NCBI GenBank assembly: GCA_964638715.1
Contig: CAZWZF010000113.1
Coordinates: forward strand, 1 to 5,767
Direction of reading: 5' to 3'
Source: JBAXQQ01 sp037131695
GTDB taxonomy: Bacteria; Armatimonadota; Hebobacteria; CAIYQO01
DNA length: 5,767 nt
Below are positions 1-5,758 of this stretch, piece by piece (the stretch's first letter is position 1; every line of letters starts with the position of its first letter). Position numbers and translations under genes: made by a program. A model generated the notes under the pieces. That model had not been told where the DNA came from and searched no databases. It saw only the letters and a list, made by a program, of their open reading frames with translations.

Positions 1-88
1 AGACGTGACCCAAGATTACCTGCTCTTTGATAGCTCGATTGAATCGTTCAATAACCCCATTCGTTTAAGGTTTTTCAACAAATCTTAA
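1..88 (-). pseudogene. Remnant of rve-type (DDE integrase core) transposase, partial, runs off left edge
   Basis: Reading the minus strand from about 64 down to 2 gives TNGVIERFNRAIKEQ followed by VILGHV. The N-G-x-I-E-R-F-N-R-x-(I/L)-K-E pattern is the hallmark around the catalytic glutamate of rve integrase-core transposases (IS3, IS481 and similar families). The same frame upstream reads LRFVEKP and is closed by a TAA at 67-65, so the copy is broken here. The reading also stops abruptly at the terminal inverted repeat of the neighbouring element at 89. The rest of the gene lies beyond the window, so I cannot say how much survives. Family assignment beyond rve-type is not possible from 20 residues. 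The LRFVEKP part may be chance. Confidence 0.6.
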
Positions 89-105
89 GAGGCTTTTGCA
101 AAACC
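89..105. repeat. Left terminal inverted repeat of the IS relic
   Basis: GAGGCTTTTGCAAAACC is identical to the reverse complement of 596-612. It marks the transposase-tail end of the element. Confidence 0.8.
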
Positions 106-133
106 CCTTAAATTTTCAATCTTATTTTTAATA

Positions 134-186
134 ACTACCCATTTAATTAGATGCGTTAAAAGGTATTTTTAAAATAAATGGGTAGT
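134..186. repeat. 12-bp inverted repeat at the transposase 3' end (possible terminator stem)
   Basis: ACTACCCATTTA at 134-145 is the exact reverse complement of 175-186, with a 29-nt spacer. It lies inside the relic and overlaps the final codons and stop of the transposase reading on the minus strand. A stem-loop at this position is consistent with a terminator or anti-readthrough structure of the original IS, but there is no clean T-tract directly after the stem. The function is inferred only. Confidence 0.5.
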
Positions 187-565
187 ATTTTATAACTTTT
201 TTTAAAATCCTTGTTAAAGTTGCACTCATTAATAATGCTTGAACTTTTTTTGACCGCGCATTCTTATCATTTGAATTGCTGGATTATTTTTCAAACGATT
301 ATTAAAACGTTAAACAGAAGTACGTGACTTATAACGATTGCATCTATCAGCACCAATGATAGCTTTATCGATATTGTATGATGAGAAAGGTATTTTTGAT
401 AAAGCTTCCTGATTTTGCATAATCTTCCACTTTAATAATTTCAAGAACTTTAATTGCTTTATAATGCTCATCAGTTAAGGCGGCTGCAATAGCATCTTCA
501 ATCTGTGGAAACAAATTATATTGCAAATTAGAAAGGAATATGATGATATTTTGATGAATTAACAT
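143..565 (-). pseudogene. Degenerate DDE transposase (IS4/IS5-like), internally deleted, with stop and frameshift
   Basis: The minus strand opens at ATG 565 and reads about 66 codons of a plausible transposase N-terminus. These include YNLFPQIEDAIAAALTDEHY and then a VLEIIKVEDY-like helix. A frame change near 400-425 leads into ALSKIPFSSYNIDKAIIGAD and RCNRYKSRTSV, which then meets TAA at 312-310. Past that stop it reads RFNNRLKNNPAIQMIRMRG. The pattern Y-K-x-R-T-(S/T)-V-E-R-x-N-x-R-L-K...R-(V/M)-R-G-x-K-K-V is the C-terminal signature of DDE_Tnp_1-type transposases, and the stop sits where the conserved Glu (GAA) would be. A seven-T run at 245-251 then breaks the frame; with one base restored, the reading continues KKVQALLMSATLTRILKKV to a TAA at 145-143. 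The DDE core between the two halves is missing. The gene cannot make a working enzyme. Assignment to IS4/IS5-like is from the tail motif only. Confidence 0.75.
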
Positions 566-595
566 TATAGAAAGGTCTTTCGTTCCTCTTTCAGT

Positions 596-612
596 GGTTT
601 TGCAAAAGCCTC
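596..612. repeat. Right terminal inverted repeat of the IS relic
   Basis: GGTTTTGCAAAAGCCTC is the exact inverted copy of 89-105. It lies just upstream of the transposase start (minus strand) and 43 bp upstream of the start codon of the URO-D gene on the plus strand. Confidence 0.8.
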
Positions 613-644
613 CATATAGTTTGTTTTAACGTTATTCTAATTAT

Positions 645-650
645 AAGGAA
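645..650 (+). promoter_or_regulatory. Shine-Dalgarno site of the URO-D gene
   Basis: AAGGAA lies five bases before the ATG at 656 and fixes that start. The stretch between the relic's end (612) and the start codon is AT-rich. It contains -10-like hexamers (TATAGT at 615-620, TATAAG at 642-647), but none is paired with a good -35 at normal spacing, so I do not call a promoter. Confidence 0.6.
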
Positions 651-655
651 CTAAT

Positions 656-1801
656 ATGACAACATACACCGGTAAACAACGTATGTTAAATGCCTACCGC
701 GGCGTGTTCAGCGACCGCGTCGCTATCGCGCCTGAATTCTGGTATTACTACCCGGCGAAAGTGCTGGGGGTGGATATGATAGAGTTCGAGCGCAGCGTGC
801 CGTTTCACCTGGCGCTGAAAACCACCTTTGAAAAGTTTGGCTGCGAGGGGTGGGGAGCGGCATTTTGCGGTGTGCCGAATGGCGATATAACCGGAAAAAA
901 ACAGGAAACCTGGCTGGATGATGACACCTTGCAAGTGCAGTGGACAACCACTACGCCTTTCGGTGAATTAACCAGCAGCCAGCAATACAGCCGCGAAGAG
1001 CCAAGTTGGGCAATGGAGCGGCAGATAAAAGATTTGGGACGCGACTTGCCGGCGTGGGAATTTGCCGCACTTGGCGGCAATCCCGATGATATGGATTGCA
1101 GCGGTTTGACCCGCGCCTGGGAAGAAGTCGGCGATGCATACCTGTTGGAAGCCTGGGTGGGAGTGCCGTTTTTTGACTTTTTCGCCGGTTCACGCGAAGG
1201 CGGCTTTGAAACGGCTATTTTCGACTTCCTCGACCCGGATTTTACCCCCATCCTTGAGCGATTGCAGGCGAAATATTTGGAACGCGTAGTCCGTATGGCA
1301 GGGATAATTTGCGAAAAAACGCCACTGGAAAGTCTGGCTATCGGCTGTTCATGGAGTTGCAACTCGCTGATTGGCCCGGATATGTGGCGGCGCTGGGACA
1401 AGCCGATTATACAGGCGGTGACGGACGAAGTGCATCGCCACGGCAAACTTCTGCACATACATTTTCACGGAAAATGCATGGAAACCGTCGCCGATTTTGC
1501 CGAGATGGGAATCGATTGCGTCTGCCCATTCGAGCGTCCCCCCGGCGGCGATGTAAACGGACTGGCTGAACTGCAAACAATAGAAAAACTGCTGCGCGGA
1601 AAAACTACCATGAATGGCAACGTCCATACCGTAGACACCCTTATCCGCGGCACCACGGCAGACGTCCGCCGCGAAGTCCGCGAAATATTGGCAGCATTCA
1701 AAGTCAATCCCCGCGTAATCCTCGGCACCGGCGACCAGGTAGGCCGCGAAACCCCGGAAGAGAATATTTGGGTGATGATAGAGGAAGGGAAAATCAGTTG
1801 A
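656..1801 (+). CDS. Uroporphyrinogen decarboxylase (URO-D) superfamily protein, not HemE; putative methyltransferase-like
   Basis: This 381-residue protein has the usual length and layout of a URO-D superfamily TIM barrel. Supporting features are the HxHxHGKC cluster (H267, H269, H271, C274) after the strand KLLHIHF, then the segments ADFAEMGIDCVCPFE (279-293) and TTMNGNV (317-323), and the terminal glycine motif ILGTGDQVGRETPEENI (355-371), all in the family order. It lacks the MRQAGR-type arginine motif near the N-terminus that HemE uses to bind porphyrin; here the equivalent region reads IAPEFWYYYPAK. It is therefore unlikely to make coproporphyrinogen. Relatives such as MtaA, MtbA and CmuA move methyl groups between corrinoid proteins and an acceptor at a zinc site built from His and Cys, so a similar role is possible; the substrate is unknown. 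No signal peptide or membrane segment is visible, so it is likely cytosolic. There is no corrinoid protein or activator gene beside it. The start is supported by AAGGAA five bases upstream. The stop codon lies within a heptamer tandem repeat. Confidence 0.85.
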   Translation: MTTYTGKQRMLNAYRGVFSDRVAIAPEFWYYYPAKVLGVDMIEFERSVPFHLALKTTFEKFGCEGWGAAFCGVPNGDITGKKQETWLDDDTLQVQWTTTTPFGELTSSQQYSREEPSWAMERQIKDLGRDLPAWEFAALGGNPDDMDCSGLTRAWEEVGDAYLLEAWVGVPFFDFFAGSREGGFETAIFDFLDPDFTPILERLQAKYLERVVRMAGIICEKTPLESLAIGCSWSCNSLIGPDMWRRWDKPIIQAVTDEVHRHGKLLHIHFHGKCMETVADFAEMGIDCVCPFERPPGGDVNGLAELQTIEKLLRGKTTMNGNVHTVDTLIRGTTADVRREVREILAAFKVNPRVILGTGDQVGRETPEENIWVMIEEGKIS

Positions 1802-1850
1802 CAGTTGACAATTTTAAAGTTCGTAATTCGTAATTATTAATTCTCAGTTG
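1795..1850. repeat. Heptamer tandem repeats (CAGTTGA x2, then TTCGTAA-type x3)
   Basis: CAGTTGA occurs at 1795-1801 and 1802-1808, followed by a partial CA. TTCGTAA occurs at 1820-1826 and 1827-1833, followed by the variant TTATTAA (1834-1840) and a partial TTC. CAGTTG returns at 1845-1850. Both units have a 7-bp period. The array starts inside the last codons of the URO-D gene and includes its TGA (1799-1801). It resembles in kind the short heptanucleotide tandem repeats (STRR) known from cyanobacteria, without implying relationship. Confidence 0.7.
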
Positions 1851-1855
1851 CCTCA

Positions 1856-1878
1856 CCGTCGGGGTGTTTAAATGACGG
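1856..1878. other. Small hairpin between the URO-D and rel genes
   Basis: CCGTC (1856-1860) pairs with GACGG (1874-1878) around a 13-nt loop. It precedes the presumed rel -10 box. There is no T-tract after it, so it is not a convincing intrinsic terminator. Confidence 0.3.
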
Positions 1879-1889
1879 CTGTAATGCGG

Positions 1890-1895
1890 TATAAT
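1890..1895 (+). promoter_or_regulatory. Candidate -10 box for rel
   Basis: A perfect TATAAT lies 20 bases upstream of the rel ATG. The best -35 at 17-bp spacing is TTTAAA (1867-1872), only four of six matches to TTGACA. If used, transcription would start near 1902 and leave a leader of roughly 14 nt containing the GGGG (1906-1909) that is the only Shine-Dalgarno-like run before the ATG. Confidence 0.4.
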
Positions 1896-1915
1896 ATTGC
1901 TTCACGGGGTAATAG

Positions 1916-4174
1916 ATGCTAAGTCGGGGTATACCAAAATTAGAAGGAAGTTTGCATCATCGTTTTGAAGCGGTGACTAATCAGATTGCCAAATACGCCC
2001 CGGGATATAATAAAGAGTTATTTAAAAAAGCATTTGAGTTTGCCTGCGAGGTGCATGACGGTCAGCCTCGCAAATCCGGCGACCCTTATATTTTTCACCC
2101 GGTTGAAGTTGCGTATGTGCTGGCAGAGTTGGAAATGGATGAGCCGACTATTATCGCCGGTTTGCTGCATGATGCTATTGAAGATGGCAAATTGCGCAGA
2201 AATCCTGATATGCCCCCGGTATCAGTAACCAAGGAATTTATCGCCGCAGAATTTGGCAGCGAGATAGCCAACCTGGTTGATGGCGTTACCAAGGTGGGCA
2301 TGATTCATTTCCATAACCGCCTGGAACAGCAGGCAGAAAACCTGCGCCGCATGCTGCTTGCTACCGCCAGCGATGTCCGTATCATACTTATTAAATTAGC
2401 CGACCGTTTTCATAATATGCGCACCATAAAATACCTGAAGGAAGAAGACCAGCACCGGATTGCTGACGAAACCCTGCGTATTTTTGCTCCTATCGCCCAT
2501 CGTCTGGGTATCTGGATGCTGAAATGGGAACTGGAAGATATCTCTCTGCGCGTGATGGACCCGGAAGCATACAACGACATAAAATCCCGCATTACCCGCA
2601 CTCGCGTCGAACGCGAACTGGTTATTACTACTGCAATTTCAATTTTAGAAGAAAAATTGAAAGAAGACGGCATCAAGGGTGAAATCGTCGGCAGGCCGAA
2701 ACATTTCTATTCTATTTACAGTAAAATGAAGTTCCAGGGTGTTGATTTTGACCATATTCTGGATTTAGAGGCGATACGTGTAATTCTGGATTCGGAAAAA
2801 GATTGTTATTCTGTGCTGGGTATAGTGCATAGCCTGTGGACGCAACTGCCGGGGATGTTTTCGGACTATATCAACATGCCCAAGCCCAATGGCTACCAGT
2901 CGCTGCATACCAAAGTGATGGGGCCGCACAACCACCCGATGGAAGTGCAGATTCGCACCCGGGAAATGCACCGCACCGCCGAGGTTGGCGTTGCCGCCCA
3001 CTGGCATTACAAGGAAGGCGGCACTCATAACGCCAACCTTGATGACAAAATCGCCTGGGTTCGCGACCTGCTGAAACAGCACGCGGATGCCAAGGACAAT
3101 GTTGACTGGCTGGAATCGCTTAAAGTTGAACTGTTCAAAGACGAAGTATTTGTATTCACCCCCAACCGCGATGTAATTGACCTGCCTACCGGCTCTACCC
3201 CTGTCGATTTTGCCTATCGAATTCATACAAATTTGGGCATGCGCTGCAGCGGGGCACGGGTTAACGGCAAGATGGTTACCCTGGATTATAAATTTAAAAA
3301 TGGCGACGTGGTAGAGATTATCACCCGCTCAAACCAGATACCAAACCAGGACTGGCTGGATTTTGCCGTCACCAGCCGCGCCCGCAGCAAAATAAAACAG
3401 TTCCTGCGTAAAGAACATCGCGAAGAGCATATTCAGCGCGGCCGCATGGCACTGGAAGCCGCCTGCCGCCGCCAGGGATTGAAGACTGAAGATGTACTGA
3501 AGCCGGAAAAACTAAACACCCTGATAGATAAAATCACTATTCACGATATTGACGAATTGTATGTACGGGTGGGATATGGCGAGTTAACCGCCGAAGGTGT
3601 CATTAACCGACTGCGCGACGTCACTCATCGCCGAACTAACGGTGAAATTATCCTCACCGAAGGCGAGATACCGACTCAGGATATTCTGCCGGTACATGTG
3701 CCCAGCACCGGTATCGATGGAATTCTCTTTCGCTTATCCCGCTGCTGCCAGCCGATTCCCGGCGACGCCATTGTCGGCTACGTCACCCGCGGCAGGGGCA
3801 TAACCATTCACCGCATCGATTGTCCAAACGCAATTGGCTACAGCGAAGATCCAGAAGAAGCACCGCGGCTGACTGTGTTGGATTGGGAAGATACCGGACA
3901 GGGAATTTTCCAGGCGGAAATTATCATTGCCGCCCGCGACGTAATCGGACTGATAGCGCAAATCACCAGCATCCTTGCCGGCCTGAAAGTAAATATCAGA
4001 ACAGCCCGCACCACGTCCAATTCCCGCCAATCCATCGCGTCATTAACCATGCAGATAGACACCACCGGCTGCAATCACATAGCAGAGGTAATCCGCCAAA
4101 TACGCGTCAACAGCAACGTTATAGAAGTCTATAGAAAGATAAGCACCCTGAAGAAAAAAGTAAAGAGCAAATGA
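1916..4174 (+). CDS. relA: Bifunctional (p)ppGpp synthetase/hydrolase, RelA/SpoT (Rel) family
   Basis: The protein makes ppGpp/pppGpp from ATP plus GDP/GTP and hydrolyses it, controlling the stringent response. At 752 residues it has the full long-RSH layout. The HD hydrolase spans about 35-200, with metal and catalytic signatures H61 (YIFHPVEVA), H85-D86 (LLHDAIED), VDGVTKV at 121-127 and D163 (LADRFHNMRT). The synthetase spans about 230-365, with GRPKHFYSIYSKM at 259-271, YINMPKPNGYQSLHT at 318-332, EVQIRT at 343-348 and AAHWHYK at 360-366. The TGS domain spans about 405-470 (VFVFTPNRDVIDLPTGSTPVDFAY). A helical linker follows, then the zinc-finger-like domain with C610-C611 and C636 (RCCQPIPGD, TRGRGITIHRIDCPN), and a C-terminal ACT domain about 665-742. 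Both catalytic halves look intact, so it is probably bifunctional rather than a RelA-only synthetase, and probably the cell's main RSH. The symbol could equally be rel or spoT. The protein is cytosolic and ribosome-associated by family. The ATG at 1916 has only a weak GGGG ribosome site six bases upstream, but the next in-frame candidates would cut into conserved sequence. Confidence 0.95.
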   Translation: MLSRGIPKLEGSLHHRFEAVTNQIAKYAPGYNKELFKKAFEFACEVHDGQPRKSGDPYIFHPVEVAYVLAELEMDEPTIIAGLLHDAIEDGKLRRNPDMPPVSVTKEFIAAEFGSEIANLVDGVTKVGMIHFHNRLEQQAENLRRMLLATASDVRIILIKLADRFHNMRTIKYLKEEDQHRIADETLRIFAPIAHRLGIWMLKWELEDISLRVMDPEAYNDIKSRITRTRVERELVITTAISILEEKLKEDGIKGEIVGRPKHFYSIYSKMKFQGVDFDHILDLEAIRVILDSEKDCYSVLGIVHSLWTQLPGMFSDYINMPKPNGYQSLHTKVMGPHNHPMEVQIRTREMHRTAEVGVAAHWHYKEGGTHNANLDDKIAWVRDLLKQHADAKDNVDWLESLKVELFKDEVFVFTPNRDVIDLPTGSTPVDFAYRIHTNLGMRCSGARVNGKMVTLDYKFKNGDVVEIITRSNQIPNQDWLDFAVTSRARSKIKQFLRKEHREEHIQRGRMALEAACRRQGLKTEDVLKPEKLNTLIDKITIHDIDELYVRVGYGELTAEGVINRLRDVTHRRTNGEIILTEGEIPTQDILPVHVPSTGIDGILFRLSRCCQPIPGDAIVGYVTRGRGITIHRIDCPNAIGYSEDPEEAPRLTVLDWEDTGQGIFQAEIIIAARDVIGLIAQITSILAGLKVNIRTARTTSNSRQSIASLTMQIDTTGCNHIAEVIRQIRVNSNVIEVYRKISTLKKKVKSK

Positions 4175-4186
4175 TGAAAGAAGAGT

Positions 4187-4207
4187 GGAAATTGGAAATT
4201 GGAAATT
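4187..4207. repeat. Triple heptamer tandem repeat GGAAATT
   Basis: Three perfect back-to-back copies of GGAAATT lie at 4187-4193, 4194-4200 and 4201-4207, starting 13 bases after the rel stop codon. They sit in the convergent spacer between rel and the GH32 gene. No coding or terminator role is evident. Confidence 0.75.
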
Positions 4208-4265
4208 ATTTTCAACCGACTTCGAACGACTGCAATCGATTTCTGGAAACTGATAAATTAATGAG

Positions 4266-4299
4266 CAGGATAGACAAAATACATATCTTGCCCATCCTG
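4266..4299. repeat. Short inverted repeat in the convergent rel / GH32 spacer
   Basis: CAGGAT (4266-4271) is the inverted copy of ATCCTG (4294-4299), with a 22-nt loop. No T-run follows on either strand, so terminator function for the convergent genes is doubtful. The CATCCTGTTAA stretch looks like dispersed intergenic repeats I recall from other environmental bacteria, but this is memory, not a match. Confidence 0.3.
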
Positions 4300-4312
4300 T
4301 TAAATTTGCAGA

Positions 4313-5662
4313 CTACCAGACACTGCTTAACCCAAAAATTTCTAATCGCGACAGGATAATAGATTCATCCCGAACCAAAATAGACAACCCGGGCGCATCT
4401 ATCTGGGGTAATCCCTTTACTACCAGTATTGATTCCCCGTTGCTGGCAAATATTTCAATGGACGCGCGGTCTATCAATGCGCGGAATCCGATTTTCCCTT
4501 CTATTACTGGCAATGGCATTTTTTCATTAAGCATTTGTGCCGTGCTGTCCCATAGTATCGGGATACCGCATAATAGAATTTCTACCTGTTTGGCATTTCC
4601 AACAATAATTTCGATATCTGCATCGTATCCTGCAGCATTAAAGTCTTGCAATGAGATATTAAAGGGTGCTTCAGGTGTGATTTCTGCTGTATCATGTGCG
4701 TATGCTGAAATGCGAAGTTTTTCCAGTTCACGTATCGGCGCGGCACATAAACGCAAGCCATTTACAGCGGTGCGCAGTGTCAGTTCTACCGGGATTCCCA
4801 TTTGCTGGTTAAAAGGCATTTCGTCGGGATATTCCAATCCGTTCAGCCAGGCCATCTGTACGCGGCGGCCATCAGGCATTTCGCTGAAGGTTTGCACCGC
4901 GTAGTAATTATCGCCTGCCAGCGGTCTGGCTTCCGATTCATCCGGGGTAAATAGTTGTCCGTCAAAATCACCCGCCAGGTAACGGGCATTTGCCGCCGTC
5001 CAGACCCATTTCACTTGTGCGGGGTCGCCATCGACAGTCAATGGGAAGAAATCCGGGCATTCGTCGCAACCTGGCACCGTTATCGTCTGTAAATGCGTCC
5101 AATCCTTCAGGTTTGGCGAAGTATAAAACGCGAAATCGCTGCCGGTAAGATAAAGCGTCATAATCCAATTTTTAGTCGGTTCATGCCAGATAACCTTGGG
5201 GTCGCGATTGCCATCAGCTATATTGCCCAGCACCGGGTTACCGGCATACTTGGTAAAGTTTCGTCCGTCATTGCTGTAGGCCAGGCACTGGGTAAATGGC
5301 TGCCCATTTGATTCATCAGAAGTTCCGCCGGCAGCAGTATAGATAAGCACCAACGCACCGGCACCAAAACCTGCGGTGTTATGGTGGTCAATTACGGCAC
5401 TCCCCGAAAACATCGTACCCAATGAATCCGGCAGCAGCGCATTGTCCAACTGCCGCCAATTCAGCATATCATCGCTGACCGCATGCCCCCATGTCATATT
5501 ACCCCACTCAATACCAGTCGGGTTATGCTGAAAAAACAGGTGGTATTCGCCGCGATAAAACACCAGCCCATTAGGATCATTCAACCAATTTTCCCGGGCA
5601 GTGAAATGAAATTGCGGCCGATATTTTTCTTTGTATGGGGTTGTCATATTAATTATTTCCAT
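4313..5662 (-). CDS. Glycoside hydrolase family 32 exo-fructosidase (levanase / fructan beta-fructosidase / invertase type)
   Basis: The enzyme cleaves beta-fructosidic bonds in fructans (levan, inulin) or sucrose, releasing fructose. The N-terminal five-bladed propeller (about 12-300) has every hallmark: the nucleophile D29 in WLNDPNG (26-32), FSGSAV (85-90), the transition-state stabiliser D154 in RDPKV (153-157) and the acid/base E201 in ECPDFFPL (201-208). A C-terminal beta-sandwich (about 310-449) ends with IDRASIEIFASNGE, the family's typical closing motif. The 449-residue length is short for the family, with no extra carbohydrate-binding module. No signal peptide or lipobox is visible, so it probably acts in the cytosol on imported sugars. 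The polymer-versus-sucrose preference cannot be read from sequence. The start may be the ATG at 5662 or the sixth codon at 5647 (MTTPYKEKYRPQFHF), which has a weak GGAA upstream and would give 444 residues closer to the family's usual beginning. There is no transporter, fructokinase or regulator next to it. It converges on rel with a 138-bp gap. Confidence 0.93.
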   Translation of the reverse strand: MEIINMTTPYKEKYRPQFHFTARENWLNDPNGLVFYRGEYHLFFQHNPTGIEWGNMTWGHAVSDDMLNWRQLDNALLPDSLGTMFSGSAVIDHHNTAGFGAGALVLIYTAAGGTSDESNGQPFTQCLAYSNDGRNFTKYAGNPVLGNIADGNRDPKVIWHEPTKNWIMTLYLTGSDFAFYTSPNLKDWTHLQTITVPGCDECPDFFPLTVDGDPAQVKWVWTAANARYLAGDFDGQLFTPDESEARPLAGDNYYAVQTFSEMPDGRRVQMAWLNGLEYPDEMPFNQQMGIPVELTLRTAVNGLRLCAAPIRELEKLRISAYAHDTAEITPEAPFNISLQDFNAAGYDADIEIIVGNAKQVEILLCGIPILWDSTAQMLNEKMPLPVIEGKIGFRALIDRASIEIFASNGESILVVKGLPQIDAPGLSILVRDESIILSRLEIFGLSSVW

Positions 5663-5678
5663 TTTTTATTAAAGGAAA

Positions 5679-5721
5679 GGGTGGTTTTATTCTACAACAT
5701 TTGCTGGTAATCAAACCACCC
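5679..5721. repeat. 9-bp inverted repeat upstream of the GH32 gene (possible regulatory stem or operator)
   Basis: GGGTGGTTT (5679-5687) is the exact inverted copy of AAACCACCC (5713-5721), with 25 nt between. It lies 17 bases upstream of the first GH32 start. On the minus strand a -10-like TAGAAT (5694-5689) falls in the loop, without a good -35. It could be an operator or leader structure, or simply part of the repeat element that follows. Confidence 0.4.
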
Positions 5722-5758
5722 CGACCTTCGGCCACCCCTCCTTGTCAAGGAGGGGAGT
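5720..5758. repeat. GC-rich palindromic repeat (CCCCTCCTTG / CAAGGAGGGG), probably a dispersed REP-like element
   Basis: CCCCTCCTTG (5735-5744) and CAAGGAGGGG (5746-5755) are perfect inverted copies around a single T. The stretch is preceded by a mini-hairpin CCG-ACCTT-CGG at 5721-5731. There is no T-run on the plus strand after it. The form (CACCCCTCCTTG...CAAGGAGGGG) resembles widely scattered intergenic palindromes in environmental genomes, but copy number cannot be judged from one window. It could also be a bidirectional terminator for an upstream neighbour outside the window. Confidence 0.6.

Larger units (their letters stand above)
89..612. mobile_element. Degenerate insertion sequence / MITE-like relic with perfect 17-bp terminal inverted repeats
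   Basis: GAGGCTTTTGCAAAACC at 89-105 is the exact reverse complement of 596-612. The match stops at both ends just outside and just inside these 17 bases, as expected for terminal inverted repeats. The core TTTTGCAAAA is self-palindromic, which makes part of the match easier to obtain by chance, but the asymmetric GAGG/CCTC ends also match. Between them lies a broken minus-strand transposase reading away from the right-hand repeat. At 524 bp the element is much shorter than a normal DDE insertion sequence (roughly 1.2-1.6 kb), so most of the transposase core has been lost. No clear target duplication is seen: the outer flanks are TTAA on the left and CATA on the right. The block is strikingly AT-rich compared with the genes to its right. 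Confidence 0.8.

Noticed and set aside
805..1458. Long minus-strand open frame (217 codons) opposite the URO-D gene
   Set aside because: It is antisense to a gene with clear family motifs, has low-complexity Ser/Arg/Pro composition and no recognisable domain. It is a shadow frame.
656..1801. Annotation as hemE (heme biosynthesis)
   Set aside because: The N-terminal arginine motif needed for porphyrin binding in HemE is absent, and the protein belongs to the broader superfamily only.
1795..1850. CRISPR array
   Set aside because: Units are 7 bp, contiguous and without spacers. No cas genes are present.
2765..3226. Minus-strand open frame of 153 codons inside rel
   Set aside because: It lies opposite the synthetase and TGS regions of an intact RelA/SpoT protein and shows no motif of its own.
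4171..4359. Small plus-strand open frame overlapping the rel stop (ATGA) and the GH32 3' end
   Set aside because: It consists largely of the GGAAATT repeat translation and spacer sequence, and its end overlaps GH32 antisense. The ATGA overlap is suggestive of coupling, but the product shows no domain, so I do not call it a gene.
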